A DNA stretch of 64,000 nt, from contig WHVA01000185.1 in NCBI GenBank assembly GCA_015179125.1, positions 1 through 64,000 of the forward strand, written 5' to 3'. Below are positions 11,735 to 21,329 of this stretch, piece after piece. Position 1 is the stretch's first letter, and each line of letters begins with the position of its first letter. The translations under genes and the position numbers were made by a program. Under the pieces are notes generated by a model. The model saw only the letters and a list, made by a program, of their open reading frames with translations. It made no database searches and was not told the DNA's origin. The DNA is from Gautieria morchelliformis. Lineage: Eukaryota > Basidiomycota > Agaricomycetes > Gomphales > Gomphaceae.

Positions 11735-13466
11735 TTAATAAGCGAGCTTCAGAAGGTAGGGTGAATTGTGCCGCAGAGCTGATGGTAACAACATGGCGGC
11801 AATACATTGATTAGACGTTGTACCTGAACACAACATCAGCACCATGTGCATCGTTAGATAGGTAAAATGCTCGCACCGATAGTTAAGAAAATCCAAGTCC
11901 TCAGGGGTCACTTGTACTTCACCCTCTTCCCAAAACACATTATACTTTTCCCAATACGCGTAGTCGTCCTGTCGTACGCGGAGTTCCCTGACGCCCTGTA
12001 CTCCACGGAGAAAGCTGACAGACCTCAACTGCTGTATGATTTTTGAAACAAGTAAAGCTGTCCTTTTACTTGGATGAGGTCTGAATGGTAGTGCTCCTTC
12101 GTGCTCGATATTAAGATCAAGTCTTAATTCAGCCAAGCGAGGCAGGCTTGCCAATGCTAATGATATTTCCCCGACGTCCTGAATAATCACGCATGAGTAG
12201 AGATCAGAAAGATACAACAAATGACTTGCAAATGGCTGTGGGGAGGTCGGCGTTGTTGTCGGATAGCGATGCAACTCCAATACTTTCAATAAAGGAAATG
12301 ATTCTGATATAGTCTGAACCAGCTCTAAGCATCCATCGCTCAGAACCGAAATGCGGAGCTCCGCTAAATGAGGTACCCTGGAACAGAGTAGGGCGGCGGT
12401 AGCTTGTGTGGCGTTCCAAATCGGAGTGTATAAGAGACTGATTCCATCCGAATAGTAACGCGGTGTTGGAAGTGACGCAAATGAAAGGTATTGGGCATCT
12501 GACAAGTAGTGGAATATGCGATCATCTAGGGATGGGTTGGTGAGCGTCAGGGACCGAATTACTGGCATTCCTGCAGCATCATCAAAGTGGGATTCTGGGT
12601 AAATGAAGAACTTGGGCGAATTAGTCTCATGAACACATTGGACATCCAATATGCATAATGATGGCGCCAGACGAAGTAGAGGGCTCAGTGGCCTATTTGG
12701 AACCACGCCGTGCAGAACAAGATGTCGTAGACGAGGCCAATAACGCTCTGACATTTCCTCTGGGCAGGCGGTTTCTCCAGGTATCTCGACATATTCCAAT
12801 GTCGGCGCCGAGCCAGACAATAATACCAAGAGGTAATATGCCTCACGCTGCATCACAGCAAGATCCCAGCGATCCTCTGGGGTGCCATTACGCCAATAAT
12901 CGCTGAAGCGGAATGCCACTCGAGTAAGGCCGGTGATCCGATTAAATTCTGGGTTCTGGGTTCTTTGAAAAGTCGTGTCCACCAGTTCGAATGAAGTAAG
13001 TAAAGGCATCTTAGTCAAGGCTTCGACGAATGTTTTGTCCGGACCTGAGGCTCGCTTATAGATACATTTTGTAACGGAGGTCATGTCAGGAAAGGCTTCC
13101 CACAGTTCCTTTGCTGCCAGCACTTGATGATCTATCTCACGAGGATATACGCAAACATCCTCGATTCGCAGTACTCTGTAAGACCCTCAGTCAGATGCAT
13201 GGATGGCTAACAGATACATACTTGATAAAGGACCTAAATTTTTTATGAATCAAATTTCCTGGGTCGTGAAGCGTATGATGATATTCTCGAAACAAATGCG
13301 GGATGCACTCTGAACGCAGTCGCTTCGATACCAAGGATAGTGGCAACAACAGTATCCACGGCTTGCGGCGTATGGTTCTGTCTGGGACATCGTAGATGTC
13401 ACAGATAGCCTCGATAATAATGCAGAGAACGTCGCTGTCGAGAGTATTGATTGTCTGTGGCAACAT
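11735..13466 (-). CDS. F-box/LRR protein
   Basis: Two exons are seen, 13222-13466 and 11735-13175, joined across a 46-nt intron with GTATGT and CAG ends. The joined frame reads FIK-VLRIEDVC and stays open, giving about 560 residues. The N-terminus carries an F-box-like helix set (LDSDVLCIIIEAICDIYD, then LLLPLSLVSKRLRSECIPHL) and the rest has irregular leucine-rich repeats (PRLRHLVLHGV, PHLAELRISVLSDG, PRLAELRLDLNIE). By family knowledge such proteins are substrate adaptors of SCF ubiquitin ligases; the substrate is unknown. The start at 13466 is chosen because the paralogue at 7131 begins at the same Met. The gene is divergent from protease copy 2. A further intron near the 3' end cannot be excluded. 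Confidence 0.75.
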
Positions 13467-14318
13467 TGTAGCGTTTCTGTGCACTGTGACTTTAGGCGCT
13501 CATGAAGACTGTTCACACGTGACGCGTGACTGCCATACCATTCCAGCAACAATCCACGAATTTCTTATACCCTGTCAGTCTGTTATTCTCTTTGCACTGC
13601 TATCTTTTTTCTATTGTTTCCCAAAAGCGCTACTGTGTCTTACTTACATGATCTTTTGGGGCACGTGCAGTGGAAGTGACGTGGAACCATTGACTCGGAC
13701 AACGAGGCCTTTTGTCCCCCAAATACATCCTCTATAACCTATCTGCTGTGTTGTTAGAGAGGTCCCCCGTCCTAGACTTTTTGTCTAAAATTAACATCAA
13801 TTCTGTCATAGCGGACTTGTAAAACGCTTCCCTGTCATCGGCTAGCACCCGGCTCGATGTTCCGCGACGTTTAGAACGTCGAATTTAGGAATTTAGCTCT
13901 ACGGAAAGCCACCCATTTCAGTAGTGTCGATTCTGCAATGACTGCGGCGAAACCGGTTACCCTGGTCTTCGCGAGCAGCTGGCGAGTCATGCGCCTCAGT
14001 GACATTCAGATTCGGGCCCGGGTGAATCAGACGTGGACGCACTGGAGGTTGCCTCGCTATATTGACGTACATGTGAGTGAAGTAAAGTCCTCTCGGTTCC
14101 GACCTATCATCCATGTTTATGTGAAGACATGTGCCTCATGGATCTAGCTATCGAGTCATTCGGTAATTCAGAGCTTCTCGATATTTGTTCAATACCATTT
14201 TGGAGCACGCCTCACGCATCACACATGCCGTCATTGAAGTTACTTCCCCTTGTAATAACTTGTTCGTATATTTGTAATTGGTGCCCGTGGCTGATTTTAA
14301 GTGACGTGGCCACGCCGT

Positions 14319-14333
14319 CCAATGGCTATAAAA
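14319..14333 (+). promoter_or_regulatory. CCAAT and TATA box upstream of protease copy 2
   Basis: CCAAT at 14319-14323 is followed closely by TATAAAA at 14327-14333, 41 bp before the ATG at 14374. The spacing between the two boxes is tight, but the TATA position suits a short 5' leader. Confidence 0.5.
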
Positions 14334-14373
14334 CGCAAGGCTTTGCTAAGTGTTCGTCGTCCTATATTTTCCT

Positions 14374-16434
14374 ATGGATTCGCCTGATGGATACATCCTT
14401 GAGGTGAACCCACCTGAAATTGTCGATGGCCGTATCTCGGTACGTCGAATTGTACTACCACTCAATCCAGGTACCGAGGCTCAGCGGTATATACCTTTGA
14501 TTGGAACAGTACATACGGGATGTGCTCAAGTGGGGATTCACTATTTCTGCATCGAGCCAGATGTCCGGCTTTTTCTTTCGCGACGGCAAGCTAATACAAC
14601 GCACGCGAACATCAGGAAACGCCTCCACCGGAAATACGTCAACCACCACTGATACAAAGTTGACATTACAAAGCGCTACACTAGTCCATCCTGTCCGTAT
14701 GGAAATGCCGTCGTCTTACGATCCGCGGCGTTCACTACAAGACTACGAGTTATTTGTATACGATATTCATTCAAGTCAGTCTTTCTGCGTCATGACATGT
14801 CTCTCAGTACCCTAACCATAACTAGCCGACGAATACACCGTCGCGGTGGTGAGCTACTTCCGATGTCTAAATCACACCCTCACATCCAGTTTGACCGTAG
14901 GGTATGCCTGGCGGTCAGAATGAACACCTGTTCAGAGTCCAGCTCGATACCGGTAATACTTCTTCATAATTATTTAAATGTGGGGTTGATTGTGAGCTGA
15001 ACCAGGATCGTCTTCGCGGTGTGTTTCTCGTGTGTTTCGCCACCAGTTGATTTGACCAATTTGATTATATGTAAATCAGCTGGGTTTTTGGAGCCGGGTG
15101 CAAAATTTCTGGAGAACCCTCAGACCATGCAAAGCGCCGGTTACCCATACATACTTTGTACCATCCTGGACCTAGAGCCCTATGCCACGGACAAAGAAGA
15201 TTTGCAACCCGTTACCGTGATGGCAGCAATATAGGTGAGTCTCTCGTGACCTTGAGTGACCCTGCGTGAACATGTCTTGTTCAAGAGGGCCCTGTATACA
15301 CTGACACCTGGTGTTTTCCAACCCGCACTGGTTCCAATTTGAGTGTAAACGTGGTATTTGGAGTCGTTGAGAAAGTCGACTATCTCCTTGCTATGAGCCG
15401 TATCGATGGCATTCTCGGCTTAGGTTTCGGCCCGTAAGTTTGACTCACTCTCTGGGTTTTACTCATAACGTTTTCTAGTCCGCAGCCAGGGACATTTAAC
15501 CAAACCGAGCCCCATGTACGATCTTGGTTGTTGTTGTTCATATCACTGACCATATGCTTGACCCTATATATATAGAGCCTTAGTACCGTTCTGCGATCCG
15601 AAGACCTAACAGCGGTTCGTTATTGTGGATATATCATTACCCCTATCACTAATATTTCGTCAGAATTACCGCTTTTGTATTGCCATATCCCGAAGAGGGT
15701 AGGTTTACGTATGCTAATTGTGCTTGAGATCACCTGTAATATCTAATAATCCCATAGGCGAAGCTTCTTGTCCCTAGGTTGTATCCCTCCCGAGGCGCCT
15801 AGCCCTAGGTTTTGGATTCCAGTCATTACCGACACGGGAAAATGGATAATACCATGTTATGGTTTTGGATGGGGACATTCACCGACGGATGGCAACTTTG
15901 AGAAAGTAACGTTGCCCGAGCGGCCAGGTTCTATGCACATTCTTTTGGATTCAGGTGTGTTGCGATGACAGTGGCAGAGGTCAATCGTACTGACCAGTAG
16001 TCTTTCAAGGCACAACCCATTGTTACTTCCCGAACAACATTGTGAAATTCGTGTATCAAAAATTGGGAGGAAGAGAAGGAGGCTCTGAAGGATTTCAGTT
16101 GCGTAATCAGCTGCCGGATCCCACTAATATCAAACAACAGATGTGGATAAACCTGGGTGGCTCATGGAATGCCTGGCCCCAAGAGGCACTCTACGGCGAA
16201 TTGGCAGACCCTGCCGTGTCTTCTGCTGATGCTGCTTGGTACCATGGCCGGCTAAAATCACAGGGTGACGATCCTAAAACTTGCTCGATCTTGGGAGTAG
16301 TAAGTGTTCTGTATCGTTTAATACATCCAAGTGATGAGATGTGATTCTAGGCTTTCTTTGAACACTACTACGTCTACTTCGATGCCGATCGCAACAAGGC
16401 CAAGGTGGCTTTAGAACCGCGAAGGCAAGGTTAA
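14374..16434 (+). pseudogene. A1 aspartic protease copy 2, probable splice lesion
   Basis: Exon 1 (14374-14439) joins exon 2 at 14510 in frame (RIS-YIRDVLKWGFTIS). The order then matches copies 1 and 3: YTVAV, VQLDTGN with the first catalytic Asp, WVFGAG, YRDGSN in the flap position, RIDGILGLGFGP, LRSEDL, NYRFCIAISRR, SFLSLGCIPP, LLDSG-TTHCYF with the second Asp, INLGGSWNAWP, and AFFEHYYVYFDADR ending with TAA at 16432-16434. It is far more diverged than the inverted pair. The intron after DTGN has TT where the other two copies have the GT donor, and reading on meets a stop at once, so normal splicing looks lost. All other joints read in phase. No signal peptide is visible. Confidence 0.65.
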
Positions 16435-16789
16435 ACGACGGAGTTTTTGAATGGCAATACCGGGAAAAGGTCTATGGACCTCGGTTCTATAGACTAGACC
16501 CACACCATATGCACCCACACTGCAATAAGTATAAATGGCGAAAGTAAAGAAACTAAACACCTACTGTATAGTTCTGCCGCGAAAAGAAAATTTTCTTCTT
16601 CGCGTGCATATGCAACAGCATGCAGTCTATCCCACCGCTGCCGCCGTCGCGATGACCAGGAAATTCTTAGCGTTGATTAATGATTAATTAGACATCGTAC
16701 GTACACGCAGTTCATTAGTGCATGTGATAAATCTGTGATACAAACAGGCGCATTGGAATACAGTAAACATATATTTGCTATGCCGCGGG
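16435..16789. other. Spacer, no gene seen
   Basis: The 3' flank of protease copy 2 becomes AT-rich. No coding or repeat feature was recognised before the GC-rich island. Confidence 0.4.
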
Positions 16790-17270
16790 ACACAGCTCGG
16801 AGCCTTGTCGTCGGAACCGGCTGGATTTTAGCTATGCTGCCTGCGAGCGAAGCCGCAGGCCGCTGCGTCCAACAGAGCGCCGCTGGGCAGACCACAACCT
16901 TTGCACCTACCGCGGGCAGCCGTCTCCTAAGATTGGGCTTCCTGCAAGGAAAGAAGAGGGTTGCTAGGGGAGACGGGTGCGCAGCGGTTTCGAGCCGACG
17001 AAAGCTCTCAGCAGGAGGATACCGCTATCCCGACCGCTCGCCCTTCCAGTTCTGTTTAGGAGTCACTACTTCTGAGCCTGTGCCTAGTGGGAGTGAACGG
17101 CCTGTGCGCGTGAACGGTGCCTTTAGCCATCGGCTCAGAGGCTGCTACAGCACTCGTGACCCACCAGCGGGAGGTACCACGGTTGGGTGGTGCGTTAGTC
17201 AGGAGACGGAGGCTTCGTCCCAAGCCCGCTGCCCGTCCCAAGCCCTTAGCTCAAGCTGACTAACCCAGGT
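16790..17270. other. GC-rich island of unknown origin
   Basis: About 480 bp with clearly higher GC than both flanks. An ORF at 16735-17259 on the plus strand spans it but shows no recognisable domain and no fungal intron. Similarity to the inverted-repeat arm starts only at about 17315, so the island is not part of the duplicated protease unit. It could be a transferred or organellar fragment, but nothing in the sequence proves this. Confidence 0.4.
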
Positions 17271-17317
17271 ACTGCGGCCGGTAGTTTCCATCCGGCTTTT
17301 CATGTCCATGCAGCAAG

Positions 17318-19935
17318 ACGATATTCGGGAACAGCGTTAATGAACTAAGTACGCCTCGTGTAAGCCTCATGATCGCTTTCGCTTTTGCTAGCTCATACCA
17401 GGAATATTCTCGGGACAGAAACAGTAACGTCGCATAGCATTGCCACTAGCAGTGACTTCCTGAGTGAGCCATACATGCCACCGTACTACTGCTGAACATA
17501 TGTGAGTATCTGCTACGATCTAATGAATAAGTGTGCGACTAGTTTCAGACCATGCGAAAATACACCGTGACGGACAGGGAAGTTTATATTGAAAAGGAAT
17601 TTTTTCAGGATAAGCCTGCTCCATCCTTTACCGCACTTGATGCAAAGATCCTCGAGTTGACCCATCCTTATAAATCTTCCGCATCAGTATGTGATCGCAT
17701 ACTACCAGTCAAAGTTTCTTAAATGAGGCATTCGATCGGGACAGTATCTCCGGGATGTTCTCAAATGGGGATTCACTATCTCTCAATCGAGCGCGAAATG
17801 TGGCATTGTCTTTTGTGACGGCCAACTCATCCAGCGAGTGCCACCACAAAAACCTGAAACACTGAGCGGTCGCCTTAAAGCTGGTATTCCCCTCATAGAG
17901 CACCCTGTTCAAGAACCAGTGTACGACACCCAGCTCTCATGGGAAGACTTTCCATTATCACTGTTCGATTACTCCGCAGGTCATTATTTTTCCGTCATAT
18001 GTTTTTATATCCAAATTCAAACGCTAAACAACCCAGCCCCTCATTATGCGGCCATGGTTGTAAGTTACGCCCATGTCTCAGCCAAACTCTCATAACCGGC
18101 CCCATATCGATGTAGGGTATTCCTGGTAATTCGAATGTGCCATATTTTAAACTCAGGATCGACACCGGTAACGGCACGTAACTCAGCAATTATTCTTTGA
18201 GCTAATATTCCGCTTGAGTTATCTAGGATCATCTGAACTGTATGTTTTCCATCGTTTTAAAAGCGTTTCGACTGTCAGATTGACTGGATTGTATGGATCC
18301 AGCTGGGTTTTAGGTGACAACTACCAGACTATAGACGCAAAGCCAAACCTCAGAGCAGGCGACATACCCCATCACACTTCTTATCATCCTGGACCCACTG
18401 CCAGAAGTCACGGACCGAGCATGTTTCAAGTCAATCACCGTAATTGTCTAGGTGCAGGTGAGTACTTTCTTGTACTTAAAACCGCGCGAATCATTCTGTT
18501 TCAGCGGGCCCTATTTATGACGACACTTGGAATTTCCCCACCCGCGCTGGTTCTCAGCTAGGTGTCCGGATGAATTTTGGTGTCGCCCAGAAAGTACACG
18601 CATTTCTTGCTCGAAGCGAGTTGGACGGCATTCTTGGCCTGTGTTTCGCTCCGTATGTGTCACGCCATCTACTTGTTTTCATCCATGATCCTGACAGCAC
18701 AGGCAGAGATATCAATACGAACAGAGAGACATCCGAGTCCTATCTTACAGAGCCTCGTGTAAGCGGATTCTCTGACCCTTTCTAGGTGGCCATGCTGATA
18801 CTTGATAGAATTTCCTTGCTACACTGCATGCAGAAGGGCTGATAGATGTGGGTACGCCCGCTTTTTGAGCATTTTCACTAAGCCTGTATTCAGAACTTTA
18901 TGTTCTGCATTTGCTTTAAAAGTCGAAAAGGGTGAGACTTAGCTACTTGACCTTCTGTTGCGGTTCATACCTGACACATCATCCAGGCAAAGCTTCTTGT
19001 CCCTTGGGTGCGTGCCAGAAGGGATACCTACGCCCAGGCATTGGATTTCCGTCATACCCGGGGCAATGGCATGGCTCGTCTCGTGCCACGGTATTGGTTG
19101 GGGTGTATCTTCAAGCCACAATGAATTCCAAGAGTTTAAGTTCGATCCTCCTATCCAGGTCCTTATAGATTCGGGTGAGTATTGAGTCAAGATGAGGGTG
19201 TCAATTGTCGGTTGTCGTAACCAGCGTCTTTCTAAGGGACGACTCATTGCTTCTTTGCGGACGAAGTCTTGAACTTCGTTTATGAAAAATTAGAGGGCAC
19301 TTTCAGTAATCATCGATTCAAAGTGCCTAGTCGGCGACCTAGTGGGCTAGAGGTCAGTTGTATCTGTATTAATTTGGGCGGTGTATGGACTCTCTGGCCG
19401 CGGGAAGCATGTTATGGGCAGTTGGCGAGGCCTACCGAGTTCGGCCCGGAGTTATGGTATGACGGCCGACTGAAATGGCAGGGCGACGATTTCCCATATT
19501 CCATCATAGGAGCGGTGCGTGTAGCATTTCCTCTAATACAGTCCATTGACATCTCAAATCTAGGATTTTTTTGAGCATGTATATGCGTACTTCGATGCAG
19601 ATCCAAATGAGCCAAAGGTGGCATTTGAGGAGCAGCCTCATTCTGAGGCGTATAGGGACAGTTGGGAATGATAAGAGCAAGATGTGAATGGCGAATCTGT
19701 GACCACTTTTTCTATGTACCATATTCTTGTCCTTGAGATCTATGTGAAATTAATGCATCATTTCTACCCCTTCTTTTAAAAAGAAATTGGTGATAGAGAA
19801 CATTTGGCCATTCCGGCAGAGCTACCCTGTCATGGTTGCTCAGTGTTGGCATATATTCTGGAAAGGTACAGTTGGCATAACACCTATCAGTTTATAGGGT
19901 TCGGGCTTACCTTTTCATCAGGATTTATTTCTTCT
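17318..19935 (+). repeat. Long inverted repeat, right arm
   Basis: This is the inverted partner of 8695-11355. Matching continues through both flanks of the protease gene: AACAGCGTTAATGAACTAAG at the 5' side, and GGCATATATTCTGGAAAGG plus CCTATCAGTTTATAGGGTT at the 3' side. Confidence 0.85.
17552..19671 (+). CDS. Pepsin-like (A1) aspartic protease, copy 3
   Basis: A 12-exon model reads in phase: 17552-17686, 17745-17979, 18037-18074, 18116-18177, 18303-18457, 18505-18652, 18698-18758, 18809-18847, 18894-18931, 18987-19174, 19237-19514, 19564-19671. It totals 1485 nt, or 494 residues. All introns are GT-AG and about 40-125 nt. The first catalytic site is IDTGNGTTWV (exons 4-5). HELDGILGL-type spacing is kept by SELDGILGLCF in exon 6, LHAEGLID and NFMFCICFKSRKG lie in exons 8-9, and the second site is DSGTTHCFF across exons 10-11. 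The protein ends AYFDADPNEPKVAF plus a short acidic tail. The N-terminal region of about 150 residues before the catalytic domain lacks a signal peptide and has no recognised motif. Family knowledge supports peptide-bond hydrolysis by the two Asp; substrate and location are inferred only. Confidence 0.8.
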
Positions 19936-20221
19936 ACAGTCCAAAGTGTTAGGATTATGCGCAGTAGTCTGAGACAAAGGGAGCTCAGTGAACGGGTGCT
20001 TCACTGAGCCTGTGTATATCTCCTCCCTGAGATGAAGGGAGCTATACATGGTAATGAGTCTTCTGCATCTCGATACACTATATGGTACGTACCTCAGTGA
20101 ATGGGTGCTTCACTGAGGTACAATTAACTAATTGTATGATCTATATACCTGCCTTGGTCATGCATGACCGAGGCTACTAATGTTCTTGTAGTCTAATTGT
20201 CTGGTCACTTCTGGCGCGACC
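19936..20221. repeat. Cluster of four short hairpins
   Basis: Within about 190 bp lie CTCAGTGA/TCACTGAG (19984-20008), the 12-bp arms GTACCTCAGTGA/TCACTGAGGTAC (20089-20121), TACAATTA/TAATTGTA (near 20120-20137) and GCCTTGGTCATG/CATGACCGAGGC (20151-20174). The first two share the stem CTCAGTGA and the loop word GGGTGCT. The cluster ends at the copia 5' LTR and may be an LTR or MITE remnant. Confidence 0.7.
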
Positions 20222-20444
20222 TGTTAGTAATCGGGACGATGACACCGCCGAGGCAGGACCGGCACGCACTTAGCCGGAGGTTCGAGATCGCTCTCGACCC
20301 CGGGTTGCTGGTGCACCGGCACCGCATCGGCACAGCAGCTCGAAGAGATTGGGAATATAGGAACATCATAAGTAGTATATAAGGAACAGACGATCTTGCA
20401 TAGATCATAGAATAACAGACTATTATTTACTCCTTCGTTCCACA
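20222..20444 (+). repeat. Copia 5' LTR
   Basis: It begins TGTTAGTAATCGGGACGATG and ends TTCCACA, matching 24492-24715. It contains AGTATATAAGG near 20375 as a probable TATA region. The segment right after it, GGTTATGGGCCCCGCG, is the likely primer-binding region. Confidence 0.9.
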
Positions 20445-20533
20445 GGTTATGGGCCCCGCGCATAACTAAACTACTACAAATCTAGCTTACTCCAACTACA
20501 CCCTATACTCCACCAACTCAATACCGATCAACG

Positions 20534-21290
20534 ATGCCGAGTAGCAATAACACGTACAAGATTGATCCCTTGAACGGGGATAATTACGCGGCGTGGCGCC
20601 GGCGGCTCGAGTGGATACTCGATGACTTAGATCTGTGGGACGTGGCTATCGGCAGGGAGACGGAACCGAGACCGGCAGATGCCGACAACGTCACTGCGAC
20701 CGAACAGCAGGATATCGACGATTGGAGAAGGAAGACAAGAAGGCTAAAAAAGAGATTTGCCTCAGAGTTGCCGATGAACAACTAGTTTACATCAATCAGA
20801 CGATGTCTGCGTTTGCTGTATGGACTAGTCTACAAGCTATATTTGAATCTAAGGGAGCAGTGGGGATTGTAAATCTCCAAGAGATTTCTTCCGGACGCTT
20901 GCCGAGGACGGCGCGAACATGGAGGAGCACGTACGCAAGTCCGCGGCATTCAACAGGAACTGAATGCCGGGACATTACATCAGTGACACCGAGTTCTTGA
21001 ACACGTTGCTGACGTCATTACCAGATTCTTGGTCGGCATTTATTACGGCATTAAAGGCCAGTGGAGCCAGGACAACAGCTGATATATTAATAGCTCGGGT
21101 CCTCGATGAGGATCGAGCACGGAAAGCTGGATCGGCACGGCAAACGGCGCTTAAGGTGCAACAACGTCACAGGCCCAGAAAGATGACTCAGGAGCAACAA
21201 AGGGAAAGTGCCGAAATTGCGGCAAGAAGGGTCATTATGTGAAGGACTGCTGGGCGAAAGGTGGCGGCAAGGAGGCCAAGCACCGAATGG
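20534..21290 (+). pseudogene. Copia gag with zinc knuckle, frameshifted
   Basis: The start at 20534 gives LNGDNYAAWRRRLEWILDDL, the typical N-terminus of copia Gag. The frame shifts near 20745 (continuing ADEQLVYINQTMSAFAVW) and again near 20960 (LLTSLPDSWSAFITAL). A CCHC knuckle, CRNCGKKGHYVKDC, is readable near 21210-21250 in a further frame. The product would package element RNA; here it cannot be made intact. Confidence 0.8.
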
Positions 21291-21329
21291 TTCAAATCAG
21301 GGAACAAAGAAACAGTCAAACAAGCAGAA

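Noticed and set aside
18890..18893. Apparent TGA in the GTPAF segment of protease copies 1 and 3
   Set aside because: The stop lies inside an intron (GTGGGT ... TTCAG); the spliced reading GLID-NFMFC is in phase and matches copy 2.
20445..20475. A tRNA-like gene after the copia 5' LTR (GGTTATGGGCCCCGCGC)
   Set aside because: The segment is too short for a tRNA and sits exactly where a primer-binding site is expected.
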